This document shows positions 16,995-26,420 of a DNA stretch of 50,746 nt, one piece after another; the stretch's first letter is position 1, and each line of letters starts with the position of its first letter. The stretch comes from an uncultured Anaerolineae bacterium. Lineage in GTDB: Bacteria; Chloroflexota; Anaerolineae; J036; Brachytrichaceae. The position numbers and the translations under genes are program-made. Where the stretch lies: positions 1 to 50,746 of the forward strand of contig CALBEF010000025.1 of the NCBI GenBank assembly GCA_937927775.1, written 5' to 3'. The notes below the pieces were generated by a model. That model was not told the DNA's origin and did not search any database. It saw nothing but the letters and a program-made list of their open reading frames with translations.

Positions 16995-17130
16995 ATTGAG
17001 CGATTGACGATTGAGCGATTGAGCGATTGACGATTGACGATTGAGCGATTGACGATTGAGTCGTTAAGTGACTACTTCAATCACCCCATCACCCTGTCAC
17101 CCCGTCACCCTGTCACCCCGTCACCCTGCC
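16995..17130. repeat. 7-8 bp tandem arrays filling the mreC-mreD spacer
   Basis: Two abutting arrays. One (about 16997-17058) alternates GATTGAGC and GATTGAC units. The other (about 17084-17130) alternates CACCCTGT and CACCCCGT units, followed by the mreC end. The spacer contains little else. Units are 7 or 8 bp and slightly degenerate, similar in scale to the short tandemly repeated repetitive sequences known from heterocystous cyanobacteria, though not the same sequences. Confidence 0.9.
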
Positions 17131-17136
17131 GCCTGC

Positions 17137-18045
17137 TCAAGGGGCCTGGAGTGTCGCGGTCATGTTCGGCGCGGCGGTGATCACGAGCACGATCTCGATG
17201 CGGTTGAAGTCCACTGCCGGCCGGACGATGGCCTCCTTGAACAACTGGGCATCCGTGCTGATGATGCGCTCGACCCGGCCCACCGGCAACTGGGGGGGCA
17301 GCGCGCCGCCCAGCCCGCTCGTGACGATAATGTCGTCGGCCTCCAGGTTGTCAGTTTGCGGCACATTTTGCAGCAGCAGGCTGCCATCGCTCTGGCCGGC
17401 GACCGTGCCGGTGGCGCGCGATGACACCACTTGCACATTGACATACGAATTCGGGTCGATCAGCAACTGCACCTGCGACGACGCCTCATTCACCTGGCCG
17501 ACGCGCCCGATGAGCGCCAGGCCGCCGCCCACAACCGGCATGCCGACCCGGATGCCGTGCTGCCGGCCCACATTGATCGTCAGATAGCGCGAAAAGGGGC
17601 TGGGGTCGCTGGCGATCACGCTGGCGCACACACCCGCGCGCAGCCGGCTGGCGTCTTCTGATGGACAAGTCCCGCTCAGGCCGATGACATCCGCGCCGAC
17701 CACATCGTAAATCGGGTTCTGGCTGGCGAAATTGAGCAGGTCGCGGTACTGGCGCACCTCGGCCTGAAACTCGCGCAGGCGCAGATTTTCAATGCTCAGC
17801 TCGTCCACCTGCCGCTGCAGGGTCTGGACGCGCTGGCGCAGGTCCTGCAACTCGCCCGCGCTGCGGAACAAATCGTTGATGGCGCTTCCGGCGCCGCTGA
17901 AGAGTTGCTGCAACGGGGTCAGCACGACCGAAAACGGCCCCTCTGCCGCGCGGGGAATCTGGCTGCTGAGGCTCAGCACCAGCACAATGCCGGCGATCGC
18001 AATCAGGATCGGGGCAAGCAGTGGGCGAGAAGTTCGGCGGTTCAA
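17137..18045 (-). CDS. mreC: Rod shape-determining protein MreC
   Basis: A 302-residue bitopic protein. A single N-terminal membrane helix (about residues 8-28) is followed by a coiled coil (LQDLRQRVQTLQRQVDELSIENLRLREF, about 66-95) and the periplasmic beta-barrel domain with the conserved INVGRQHGIRVGMPVVG and DDIIVTSGLGGALPPQLPVG segments. MreC connects cytoplasmic MreB filaments to PBP2 and RodA on the outer face. It begins 22 bases after the mreB stop. The stop at 17137 is followed within about a dozen bases by the tandem arrays. Confidence 0.93.
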   Translation of the reverse strand: MNRRTSRPLLAPILIAIAGIVLVLSLSSQIPRAAEGPFSVVLTPLQQLFSGAGSAINDLFRSAGELQDLRQRVQTLQRQVDELSIENLRLREFQAEVRQYRDLLNFASQNPIYDVVGADVIGLSGTCPSEDASRLRAGVCASVIASDPSPFSRYLTINVGRQHGIRVGMPVVGGGLALIGRVGQVNEASSQVQLLIDPNSYVNVQVVSSRATGTVAGQSDGSLLLQNVPQTDNLEADDIIVTSGLGGALPPQLPVGRVERIISTDAQLFKEAIVRPAVDFNRIEIVLVITAAPNMTATLQAP

Positions 18046-18067
18046 ATGAGCACGGGGTTAGCGCGCG

Positions 18068-19165
18068 TCAGGCCACGCGCCGGCCGCTGGTTAGCGCCAG
18101 CGTGTTGCGCGATGTGCTGTGCCGTTCCAGGCCGACCAGCACCTCGCGCAGCGAGTCCAGGTTCTCCAGCACGGCTTCGGCGCCACGGGCCACGCAGGTC
18201 AGCGCGTCTTCGGCCAGCCAGGTGTGAATGTTGGTCTCATCGGCCACACGCTCAACCAGACCCTGCAGCAGCGAGCCGCCGCCGGCCATGCAAATGCCGG
18301 TTTCCATCAGGTCGGCCACCAGTTCGGGCGGCGTTTCGTCGAGCGTGGCGCGGATCGAATCGACGATGGTGTTGACCGAGTTCGAGAGCGCCTCGCGCAC
18401 TTCGATGGATGAGATTTCCACCGATTCGGGCAGGCCGGTGACCAGGTTGCGCCCGCGCAGGGTCATCGTTTTCTCCTCCGGCAGCGGGAAGGCCGAGCCG
18501 ATGGCAATCTTGATTTTTTCGGCCATGCGCTCGCCGATGAGGAGGTTGTACTTCTGCCGGGCGTAGTTGATGATGTCTTCGTCCATCTCGTCGCCGGCCA
18601 CGCGCACCGACCGGCTGACCACAATGCCACCCAGCGCGAACACGGCTACCTCGGTCGTGCCGCCGCCGATGTCCACGATCAGGCTGCCATGCGCCTCGGT
18701 CACCGGCAGACCGGCTCCGATCCCGGCCGCCATCGGTTCCTCGATCAGGTAAACCTCGCGGGCGCCGGCCGAAAGCGCCGCGTCGTACACGGCGCGCTTC
18801 TCCACTTCCGTCACGCCAGAGGGGATGCCGATCACCACGCGCGGACGGGGAATGTTGAACAGGCTGCGGCTGTGCGCCTTGCGGATGAAGTAGTCCAGCA
18901 TGGCTTCGGTGATCTCGAAGTCAGAGATCACGCCGTCGCGCAACGGGCGAATCGCAATGATCTTGGCCGGCGTGCGCCCGACCATCTCTTTGGCCTCTGC
19001 GCCCACCGCGAGCACCTGGCGCGTCTTGCGATTGACGGCAACCCACGACGGTTCATTGATGATGATCCCTTTGCTCCGCACAGACACCAGTGTGTTGGCG
19101 GTGCCAAGGTCAATGCCCAGGTCCAACGAAAACAGACCCAGGATCTGGTCGATGATGTTTGCCAT
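18068..19165 (-). CDS. mreB: Rod shape-determining actin homologue MreB
   Basis: A 365-residue MreB/Mbl actin. The phosphate-1 motif DLGIDLGTANTLV (residues 15-27), the VVIGIPSGVTEVEKRAV segment, phosphate-2 GSLIVDIGGGTTEVAVF, and the adenosine motif TGICMAGGGSLLQGL are intact. MreB polymerises under the membrane and steers the elongation complex. The C-terminus is extended by about 15 residues (TSRNTLALTSGRRVA) relative to many homologues. It is the first gene of the mreBCD-mrdA-minCDE-rodA block; a TATAAT -10 sits 27 bases upstream of the ATG. It is divergent from proC across a 129-base spacer. Confidence 0.97.
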   Translation of the reverse strand: MANIIDQILGLFSLDLGIDLGTANTLVSVRSKGIIINEPSWVAVNRKTRQVLAVGAEAKEMVGRTPAKIIAIRPLRDGVISDFEITEAMLDYFIRKAHSRSLFNIPRPRVVIGIPSGVTEVEKRAVYDAALSAGAREVYLIEEPMAAGIGAGLPVTEAHGSLIVDIGGGTTEVAVFALGGIVVSRSVRVAGDEMDEDIINYARQKYNLLIGERMAEKIKIAIGSAFPLPEEKTMTLRGRNLVTGLPESVEISSIEVREALSNSVNTIVDSIRATLDETPPELVADLMETGICMAGGGSLLQGLVERVADETNIHTWLAEDALTCVARGAEAVLENLDSLREVLVGLERHSTSRNTLALTSGRRVA

Positions 19166-19191
19166 TCAGTTTTCCCTCGTATACTCGCACC

Positions 19192-19197
19192 ATTATA
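19192..19197 (-). promoter_or_regulatory. Candidate -10 element (TATAAT) for the mreB operon
   Basis: Consensus TATAAT on the minus strand, 27 bases before the mreB ATG, followed by GGTGCGAG and a weak GAGGG ribosome-binding sequence. No TTGACA-like -35 is visible at the usual distance; GTCACC lies at 17 bases. Confidence 0.5.
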
Positions 19198-19294
19198 GAC
19201 TATCGGCGCAACTGGGTGACTTTTCCGACTGCGCCCGGCAATCAAGTGCTGGGCGCATAGTGCGTTGCCGGTTGTGCCAGCAAACAAATCTATT

Positions 19295-20122
19295 ATGTTA
19301 AACAATCGCAAAATCGCGTTTATCGGTGGCGGCGTGATGGGTGAGGCGATCACGCGGAGTTTGCTGCGCGGGGACAAAGTGCAGCCGAGCGACATTGTGG
19401 TAGCCGAGCCGCTCGAAGCACGCCGGGCGCAGTTGGCCGGCGAATTCGGCATCCGGGTGACGGCCAGCAACACAGAAGCTGCGCAGGGCGCGCACGTGGT
19501 CATCCTCTCGGTCAAGCCGCAGGTCATGCCGGCAGTGTTGCGCGGGCTGCGCGGGCATGTCGCGCCCGATGCGCTGGTGCTGTCCATTGCTGCCGGCGTG
19601 CCCATCCGGCGCATCGCCGAAGGACTGGGGGATGGGCACCCCATTGTGCGCGCCATGCCCAACACGCCGGCTCAGATCGGCGAGGGCATCACCGGCTGGA
19701 CGTGCACGCCGGCCGTGAGCGAGGCGCAGCGCGAGCAGGCGCGCGTCATCCTGCAGTGCATGGGCAAGGAGGTCTTCTTCGAGGATGAGCACTACCTGGA
19801 CATGGTCACGGCGCTCAGCGGCACCGGCCCGGCCTATGTCTTCCTGTTCATGGAAGCCATGATCGACGTGGGGGTGCATCTTGGCTTCTCGCGCGCCGTG
19901 GCCGAGTATCTGGTGATGCAAACGGTCAAGGGCAGCGTGGACTATGCCATGCAGTCCGGCCAGCACGTGGCCCAGTTGCGCAATCAGGTCACCTCGCCGG
20001 CCGGCACTACCGCCGAGGCGCTCTACATCCTGGAAGAAGGCGGCTTGCGCACCGTGCTGGCCCGCGCCGTATGGGCCGCCTACGAGCGCAGTGTGGCGCT
20101 GGGCAGGAAAGCCGGCGAGTGA
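19295..20122 (+). CDS. proC: Pyrroline-5-carboxylate reductase ProC
   Basis: A 275-residue enzyme catalysing the last step of proline synthesis (pyrroline-5-carboxylate plus NAD(P)H to proline). The dinucleotide motif IAFIGGGVMGEAI (residues 7-19), the VILSVKPQ strand, VRAMPNTPAQIGEG, and the C-terminal signature ALSGTGPAYVFLFMEAM...QVTSPAGTTAEAL are complete. The ATG at 19295 gives the standard N-terminus; no strong ribosome-binding site is present, but an A/T-rich TCTATT sequence abuts the start. The TGA stop opens a short heptamer repeat (TGAGGGC twice, 20120-20133). Confidence 0.96.
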   Translation: MLNNRKIAFIGGGVMGEAITRSLLRGDKVQPSDIVVAEPLEARRAQLAGEFGIRVTASNTEAAQGAHVVILSVKPQVMPAVLRGLRGHVAPDALVLSIAAGVPIRRIAEGLGDGHPIVRAMPNTPAQIGEGITGWTCTPAVSEAQREQARVILQCMGKEVFFEDEHYLDMVTALSGTGPAYVFLFMEAMIDVGVHLGFSRAVAEYLVMQTVKGSVDYAMQSGQHVAQLRNQVTSPAGTTAEALYILEEGGLRTVLARAVWAAYERSVALGRKAGE

Positions 20123-20140
20123 GGGCTGAGGGCTGAGTTG
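20120..20140. repeat. Short heptamer repeat starting at the proC stop codon
   Basis: TGAGGGC, TGAGGGC, TGAGTTG in tandem; the first TGA is the proC stop. It fills most of the 33-base gap to the dehydrogenase gene, which here still has an AGGAG ribosome-binding sequence. Confidence 0.6.
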
Positions 20141-20155
20141 AATCTCAGGAGCAGC

Positions 20156-21205
20156 ATGAAGACAGTCACGTTGGAGCAGCCGTTTCAGTTTGTGCTGAGC
20201 GACACGCCGGAACCCGGCCGGCCCGGCCCCGGCGAGGCGCTGGTGCGCGTGCATCGTGTTGGCATCTGCGGCACCGACCTGCACGGCTATTGCGGCAGGC
20301 AGCCGTTCTTCGAGTATCCGCGCATCATCGGCCACGAACTCGGCGTCGAAGTCGTGGAACTTGGCCCGCAATCTTCCGGCGCGCAATCTTCCGGCGCGCC
20401 GTATCTGCCGCTGCGACCTGGCGATCGTTGCGCGGTCGAGCCATACATGAACTGCGGGGTGTGCATTGCCTGCCGGCGCGGGCGCGCAAATTGCTGCGCC
20501 AACCTCAAGGTGCTGGGTGTGCATATGGACGGCGGCATGCGCGAGTTCATCCGTGTGCCGGCCCACAAGCTCTACCGGTCGGACACGCTGACGCTGGATC
20601 AACTGGCGCTGGTCGAGACGCTGGGCATTGGCGCGCACGCGGTGGCGCGGGCCACCCCGGAGCCAGGCGAATGGGCGCTGGTGATCGGCGCGGGGCCGAT
20701 CGGTTTGTCGGTTTTGCAGTTCGTTCAGCTTGCCGGCGCGCGAACGATTGTGCTGGACGTGAGCGAGGCGCGCTTGCGCTTCTGCCGCGAGCGCTTCATC
20801 GTGGATGCGGCGCTCAATGGCGGGGGGGATGTGCCGGCGCAATTGCGCGACATCACCGGCGGCGATTTGCCGACGACAGTGTTCGACGCCACCGGCAATC
20901 AACGATCCATGCAGGCCGCCTTTGACTACACAGCCCCCACAGGCCGGCTGGTGCTGGTCGGCCTGTTTCAGGGCGATGTGTCTTTCAACGATCCGCACTT
21001 TCACCGCCGCGAGTTGACGTTGTATGCCACGCGCAACGCGACGCCGGCCGAATTCAAACGCATCCTGAAACTGATGGAGCATGGTCTGATCGACACCACG
21101 CCCTGGATCACGCACCGGGCCACATTCGACACGCTGATCGGGGCATTCCCGGCCTGGCTCGATCCCGATGCCGGCGTGGTCAAAGCGGTTGTGTCGGCGG
21201 CGTGA
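20156..21205 (+). CDS. Zinc-dependent medium-chain alcohol/polyol dehydrogenase
   Basis: A 349-residue MDR enzyme. The catalytic-zinc motif GICGTDLHGY (Cys near residue 38), a GHELG motif, the structural-zinc cysteine cluster (NCGVCIACRRGRANCCANL), and the Rossmann GAGPIGLSVLQF motif are all present. The pattern fits the sorbitol/threonine/galactitol dehydrogenase group; the substrate is not determined. A tandem 15-bp duplication (CAATCTTCCGGCGCG twice, near 20370-20398) adds QSSGAQSSGA to a surface loop. The ATG at 20156 has AGGAG upstream. It follows proC by 33 bases and its 3' end overlaps the convergent trmI by 26 bp. Confidence 0.88.
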   Translation: MKTVTLEQPFQFVLSDTPEPGRPGPGEALVRVHRVGICGTDLHGYCGRQPFFEYPRIIGHELGVEVVELGPQSSGAQSSGAPYLPLRPGDRCAVEPYMNCGVCIACRRGRANCCANLKVLGVHMDGGMREFIRVPAHKLYRSDTLTLDQLALVETLGIGAHAVARATPEPGEWALVIGAGPIGLSVLQFVQLAGARTIVLDVSEARLRFCRERFIVDAALNGGGDVPAQLRDITGGDLPTTVFDATGNQRSMQAAFDYTAPTGRLVLVGLFQGDVSFNDPHFHRRELTLYATRNATPAEFKRILKLMEHGLIDTTPWITHRATFDTLIGAFPAWLDPDAGVVKAVVSAA

Positions 21206-22139
21206 CCGGGTCCGGCTCGTCGTTGACGCCGGCGCGCGCCTGCTCGGCGGCTTCGCGCGCTTCGCGTTCGGCGCGGGCTTTGGCTTCGCGCGAGCCGAAG
21301 GTGAACAGCGGCTTGACGGCGGCGCGGGCAAAGATCAGGTAGCCGGTGTGGGCGATCATGCGGTCGCGCGGGCGCAGCCGGTCGGGCACAGGCTTGTACG
21401 CGCGCAACAACAACTCCTCGACCTCGACAAGCCCGAAGGCGTTCTGTTCCAGCCCGCGCAGCACGTCCTGCGCCTGGTTGGCGGTGGGGACGAGCGCGCC
21501 GAAGAAGCCGCCGTTCTTCAGCGCGGCGCGCGCCTGCGCCAGGCACGTCCACGGCTGCGGCATGTCGATGAAAACGGCGTCGACCGGCTCATCGACCTGA
21601 AAGCCCTGCGTGGCGTCGGCGTGGATGAGCGTCACCCAGGGATCGAGGCCGGCCTTCTGCATGTTGCGCCGCGTCAACGCGATGAAGTCTTCGCGGATAT
21701 CCTGGCTGTACACGCGGCCGGTGGGCGCGACGGCGGTTGCCAGCGCCAGCGTCAGTCCGCCGCTGCCGCAGCCCGATTCCAGCACGCGCCTGCCCGGCTT
21801 CACATCCAGCCGCATCAAAATGTAGGCGCTGTCTTTGGGAAAGATCACCTGCGACTTGCGCTTGATGTGGCGGATCAGATCGGCTGTGCCGGGCGGCACG
21901 AACAGGTAAGGATGCCCCTGAGTGGATTGGATGAGGCAGCCCCACGGCTGGCCGATCACTGCGTCGTATTGGATGATGCCGTGATGCGTCTCGAACTTTT
22001 TGCCGGCCTGCACCGTGACGACGTGCTCCCTGCCGGCGTCGTCCACGGCCAGGGCCAGGTCGCCATCCAGGATCGTTCGCGCGTTGGCAGGTTCGGCGTT
22101 AAGGGTTGAGGGCTGGGGGGTGTGAGTTGAAGATTCCAT
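21180..22139 (-). CDS. trmI: tRNA (adenine-58-N1) methyltransferase TrmI
   Basis: A 319-residue SAM-dependent methyltransferase that makes m1A58 in the tRNA T-loop. Family marks are the N-terminal beta-barrel (VQAGKKFETHHGIIQYDAVIG), the PKDSAYILMRLDVKPGRRVLESGCGSGGLT region containing motif I, an acidic post-I segment (VYSQDIREDF), and motif IV DAVFIDMPQPW. The tail after about residue 285 is charged and probably disordered. The ATG at 22139 is the best start. The N-terminal codons 4-20 contain traces of heptamer repeats. The 3' end overlaps the convergent dehydrogenase gene. Confidence 0.93.
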   Translation of the reverse strand: MESSTHTPQPSTLNAEPANARTILDGDLALAVDDAGREHVVTVQAGKKFETHHGIIQYDAVIGQPWGCLIQSTQGHPYLFVPPGTADLIRHIKRKSQVIFPKDSAYILMRLDVKPGRRVLESGCGSGGLTLALATAVAPTGRVYSQDIREDFIALTRRNMQKAGLDPWVTLIHADATQGFQVDEPVDAVFIDMPQPWTCLAQARAALKNGGFFGALVPTANQAQDVLRGLEQNAFGLVEVEELLLRAYKPVPDRLRPRDRMIAHTGYLIFARAAVKPLFTFGSREAKARAEREAREAAEQARAGVNDEPDPVTPPTQPL

Positions 22140-22346
22140 GTGTGTCAGGGATACAAAATGCGCGGGCAGCCTGTTTGTGTGTTGAGTGCTGAAGACAATC
22201 GACAAACCCATGCATCTGGCGCGCGCATCGGTCACTCAGCAGCACGATCTGTTCAAATTCGCTCCGGCTGACATAGCCTGCATCAATACAGACGTAAGCC
22301 TGCGCGCGCACTTCGGCGCAGGACGCTTTTGCTCGCCCCAGAAAGT

Positions 22347-22356
<10 letters not shown>
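22099..22356 (-). pseudogene. Remnant of a four-helix-bundle protein (23S rRNA intervening-sequence/S23 family)
   Basis: Between trpB and trmI, a frame starting at the trpB stop codon encodes [18 protein letters not shown], then YVCIDAGYVSRSEFEQI, then CARQMHGFVDCLQ. This is the C-terminal half of the S23/four-helix-bundle family (helix with G/AxxSxAEL/VRxQ, then DxGYxSxxEF, then MxxGFxxxL). The N-terminal half (typically LEVWQ-A--L) is missing, because trpB coding sequence lies there in another frame. The only start is a TTG inside the trpB end. I read it as a truncated relic left by insertion or deletion at the trpB 3' end. The family call is fairly secure; that it is non-functional is inference. 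Confidence 0.65.
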
Positions 22357-23618
<1,262 letters not shown>

Positions 23619-23707
23619 GGCTCAGGGACGGTATTGTAGACGACAGATATGCGCCGGGGGCGCATTACAATGCCTGCGAAGCACTGTTCACACCCAGGAG
23701 GATGAAG

Positions 23708-24751
23708 ATGCCGCGAGAGATCGTCACTGTGGATGGCTCGTCGTTCAGTTTCCGCGAGTATGAGTTGCCCCCGCTGGGCGCGCAGGATGTGCGCGTGCGC
23801 GTCGCCTTTGCCGCGCCCAAGCACGGCACCGAGGCGCATGTAATCACCGGCAGCCCGTTCGATGAAAAGCGCTGGGATGCCGAGCTGCGCATGTTCCTGC
23901 CCAAAGAGGCCGGCGGCGCGCCGGGCCGGCGCGCCGAGCGCAATATCGGCAACACGGTGGTCGGTGTTGTGATCGCCGTGGGCGCGCAGGTCGCGCGTTT
24001 TAAGGTTGGCGACCGCGTGTTTGCCTACGGCCCCATCCGCGAGACGCATCAGGCGCCGGAAAGCGCGTGGCGCCTGGCGGACGGCCAGTCCGATGAAGAC
24101 GCTGTGTGCAACGACCCGGCCCACGTCGCCTTTGTGGCTGTGCGCGACGGCAACATCCGCATTGGCGACACGGTGGCCGTGTACGGACTCGGCGCGATCG
24201 GGTTGCTGGCCGCGCAGATTGCGCGGGCCGGCGGCGCGCGGCGCCTCTTTGCCGTCGATCCCATTGCCATCCGGCGCGACTATGCCGCCGCGCATGGCGC
24301 CGATCAAACATTCGACCCGCGCGCCTGCGATGCCGCGCTGGAGATCAAGCGCGCCACCGGCAACAAGGGTGTGGATGTGTCAATCGAAACTTCGGGCAAT
24401 GCGCGGGCGCTCCACGACGCCATTCGCTGCATTCGGCAATGCGGCACAGTTGTGCATGTGCCATGGGGGCCGAAAGATTGCAGCGCCCTGCGCCTGGACG
24501 AGGAATTCCATCTCAATCGCCCCCGCATCATCGGCAGCCAGTGCTGGGAAGGATGGGGCAATCCCGACCGCGATTATCCGCTGTGGGATGGCGCGCGCCA
24601 GCGTGACACGGTCGCCGACCTGTTCCGCAGCGGGTTGATCACCGGCAAAGGGCTGGTCACGCCGATTGTGCCGTTCGAGCAGGCGCACGACGCGCTGGCC
24701 GCCATCTTCAGCCGGCCGGAGACCACCATCAAAGTGGGGGTGACGTTTTAA
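23708..24751 (+). CDS. Zinc-free MDR-family oxidoreductase
   Basis: A 347-residue medium-chain dehydrogenase/reductase. It has the GroES-like N-terminal domain and a Rossmann domain (DTVAVYGLGAIGLLAAQIARAGGA), followed by GVDVSIETSGNARALHDAIRCI. The catalytic-zinc cysteine/histidine set and the four-cysteine structural-zinc lobe of the neighbouring 20156 enzyme are missing, so a zinc-independent reductase or a divergent sugar oxidoreductase is likely. The AGGAGG sequence directly touches the ATG at 23702, so the ATG at 23708 (six-base spacing) is the start. TACAAT at 23666-23671 could be the -10. The gene separates trpB from trpC-trpF and is convergent with trpF. Confidence 0.82.
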   Translation: MPREIVTVDGSSFSFREYELPPLGAQDVRVRVAFAAPKHGTEAHVITGSPFDEKRWDAELRMFLPKEAGGAPGRRAERNIGNTVVGVVIAVGAQVARFKVGDRVFAYGPIRETHQAPESAWRLADGQSDEDAVCNDPAHVAFVAVRDGNIRIGDTVAVYGLGAIGLLAAQIARAGGARRLFAVDPIAIRRDYAAAHGADQTFDPRACDAALEIKRATGNKGVDVSIETSGNARALHDAIRCIRQCGTVVHVPWGPKDCSALRLDEEFHLNRPRIIGSQCWEGWGNPDRDYPLWDGARQRDTVADLFRSGLITGKGLVTPIVPFEQAHDALAAIFSRPETTIKVGVTF

Positions 24752-24779
24752 GGTTCACCACAAACAGATGCTGTGAACG

Positions 24780-24839
24780 AACCACAAACACACGAAGAAC
24801 ACAAAGAGATTGCTCTGTTTCTCTTCGCGCTTTGTGGTT
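24780..24839. terminator. AACCACAAA...TTTGTGGTT inverted repeat between convergent genes
   Basis: Outer arms AACCACAAA (24780-24788) and TTTGTGGTT (24831-24839) pair, with inner GAAGA/TCTTC and AGAG/CTCT arms around a short loop. It lies between the convergent MDR gene and trpF and reaches the trpF stop, a position suited to two-way termination. It is related in sequence to the inverted repeat at 3930-3997. Confidence 0.6.
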
Positions 24840-25567
24840 CAACCCCCGGCGCTTTTGGCGGCGGCGATGAAGGCGCGCACTTTGGCGTGATCCTTGTAAC
24901 CCGGCGCGCGCTCGATGCCGCTCGACACATCCACGCCCCAGGGCCGCGCAACGCGAATGGCATCGGCCACGTTGTCCGGCGTCAGACCACCGGCCAGCAA
25001 CAGCCGGCATTGCCGGGCCAGCGCCGCCGCCAGCGATTCATCGGCCCGCATCCCGCTGCCCCCATACAGGGTGGGGTGGTTGGCATCGAGCAACAGATCA
25101 GGGCGATTTTGGATTTTGGATTGCGTAGTGCGTAGTGCGTATCGCGTATTGTGTGTCGCGTATTCTGCGTTTTGCGCTCTGTGCTCTGTGCTCTGTGCTC
25201 TGTCTTCTGTATTCTGTATTCTCAAGTGCGCTTCCGCCTGAGTTGCCTCACGCACAGCTTTGTAAGCCCGGCCCTGCAATGCGCGCAGGTGATCGGCCGG
25301 CTCGTCGCCGCTGAGTTGGGCCAGGTCGAGGCCGGCTTCATCCAGCGCGCGCGCCATGTTCTCCGGCGTCTCGTTAACGAACACGCCCACCGTGACCACC
25401 CCCGGCGCCAGCGCGCGCAGGGCAGCGGTGATCGGCGCGATGCGCGCGGGTGAAATGAAGCGCGGGCTTTTGGGATACAGAATGAAGCCCAGCAGGTCCG
25501 CGCCGGCTGCGACCGCGCACTGCGCGTCGTCGAGATTGGTCAGGCCGCAGATTTTGACGACCATCAT
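24839..25567 (-). CDS. trpF: Phosphoribosylanthranilate isomerase TrpF, with in-frame repeat insertion
   Basis: TrpF isomerises phosphoribosylanthranilate in tryptophan synthesis. The barrel start KICGLTNLDDA (catalytic Cys7), GFILYPKSPRFI, the catalytic-acid strand LLLDANHPTLYGGSG (Asp161) and the phosphate site LLLAGGLTPDNV...GVDVSSGIE are intact. At 242 residues it is about 35-40 longer than usual. The excess is residues 115-154, encoded by 7-bp repeats (25106-25222), and lies between barrel elements, so activity is plausible. The start overlaps the trpC stop as ATGA, giving translational coupling. The codon content of the insertion (many Gln, Asn, Thr, Arg) is unlike the rest. Confidence 0.95.
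   Translation of the reverse strand: MMVVKICGLTNLDDAQCAVAAGADLLGFILYPKSPRFISPARIAPITAALRALAPGVVTVGVFVNETPENMARALDEAGLDLAQLSGDEPADHLRALQGRAYKAVREATQAEAHLRIQNTEDRAQSTEHRAQNAEYATHNTRYALRTTQSKIQNRPDLLLDANHPTLYGGSGMRADESLAAALARQCRLLLAGGLTPDNVADAIRVARPWGVDVSSGIERAPGYKDHAKVRAFIAAAKSAGG
25106..25222. repeat. Heptamer array inside trpF
   Basis: About sixteen degenerate 7-bp units on the plus strand: GTAGTGC, GTATCGC, GTATTGT, GCTCTGT (three), CTTCTGT, ATTCTGT (two). On the coding strand it reads as a stop-free frame of roughly 39 codons. The same GCTCTGT and ATTCTGT units recur at 28573-28622 and 43936-44056. Confidence 0.88.
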
Positions 25568-26415
25568 AGGTTCAGCGCGTTGACGCCGCGACTGACGCTG
25601 GAGAGCGCGCGCGTTTGCGCAGGGATGTCGCCGGAAGTGATGATCGACTCGCCCACCAGCACGGCGCAGGCGCCATGGCCGGCCACCGTTGCCACATGCT
25701 CCGGCGTGAAGATGCCGCTCTCAGACACCAGCGTGATCGATGCGCGGTTGTTGCCTGTCTTTGCCTGTCTGTCGAGAAGAACGCGCGCGCAGCGCCGGGT
25801 TGTGTCGATGTCGGTGACAAACGTGCGCAGGTCGCGGTTGTTGACCCCGATGACCCGCGCGCCGGCGCGCAGGGCGCGCTCGACCTCGGCCTCCGCGTGG
25901 ACTTCGACCAGCGCCGTCATGCCCAGCTCTGCGATCAGCGCATGCAGGTCGCGCAGCAGGGCATCGTCGAGCGCGGCCACGATGAGCAGCGCCGCATCGG
26001 CGCCGGCCGCGCGCGCCTCATACGCCTGATAGTCGTCAATGATGAAATCTTTGCGCAGCGTCGGCAACTGCGTCCGGCCCTTGACCTGCGTCAGATGTTC
26101 CAGCGCGCCCTTGAAGAACGTTTCGTCAGTCAGCACGCTGATGGCCGAAGCGCCGTTGGCTTCATAGAGGCGCGCCAGGACGGCCGGGTCGAATGCGCCT
26201 TTGACCAGCTCGCCGCGCGAGGGCGACGCGCGCTTGACTTCGGCAATGAGCGCCACCCGGCCATCTGCGCGTTGCAGGGCCGCCGCAAAGTCGCGCGGGC
26301 GAGCGGCCGTCTCTGCGGCGCGGCGCACTTGCGCCGGCGGCGTTTCGCGCTTGCGCCGGGGCAACTCCACCGAACGCTTGTGCTCCAGAATTCGGTCCAG
26401 GATAGATTCAGGCAT
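25564..26415 (-). CDS. trpC: Indole-3-glycerol phosphate synthase TrpC
   Basis: A 283-residue TIM barrel enzyme converting carboxyphenylamino-deoxyribulose phosphate to indole-glycerol phosphate. The motifs IAEVKRASPSRGEL (catalytic Lys), ISVLTDETFFKGALEHL, LRKDFIIDDYQAYEARAAGADAALLI, VEVHAEAEVERAL, IGVNNRDLRTF and LVSESGIFTPEHV are all present. The ATG at 26415 gives the family start (PESILDRILEHKR). An octamer array begins six bases upstream and there is no ribosome-binding site. The same frame stays open through the array to 26547, where it would add an N-terminal extension of 8-residue periodicity. The stop overlaps trpF. Confidence 0.95.
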   Translation of the reverse strand: MPESILDRILEHKRSVELPRRKRETPPAQVRRAAETAARPRDFAAALQRADGRVALIAEVKRASPSRGELVKGAFDPAVLARLYEANGASAISVLTDETFFKGALEHLTQVKGRTQLPTLRKDFIIDDYQAYEARAAGADAALLIVAALDDALLRDLHALIAELGMTALVEVHAEAEVERALRAGARVIGVNNRDLRTFVTDIDTTRRCARVLLDRQAKTGNNRASITLVSESGIFTPEHVATVAGHGACAVLVGESIITSGDIPAQTRALSSVSRGVNALNL

Positions 26416-26420
26416 CTGGT

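Noticed and set aside
19298..21331. A 677-codon open frame on the minus strand opposite proC and the zinc dehydrogenase
   Set aside because: It is antisense to two well-conserved genes, has no recognisable domain and reflects the high GC content. Similar long antisense frames opposite the tubulin-like gene (39964-41577) and the VWA gene (41568-42599, 42600-43895) were dropped for the same reason.
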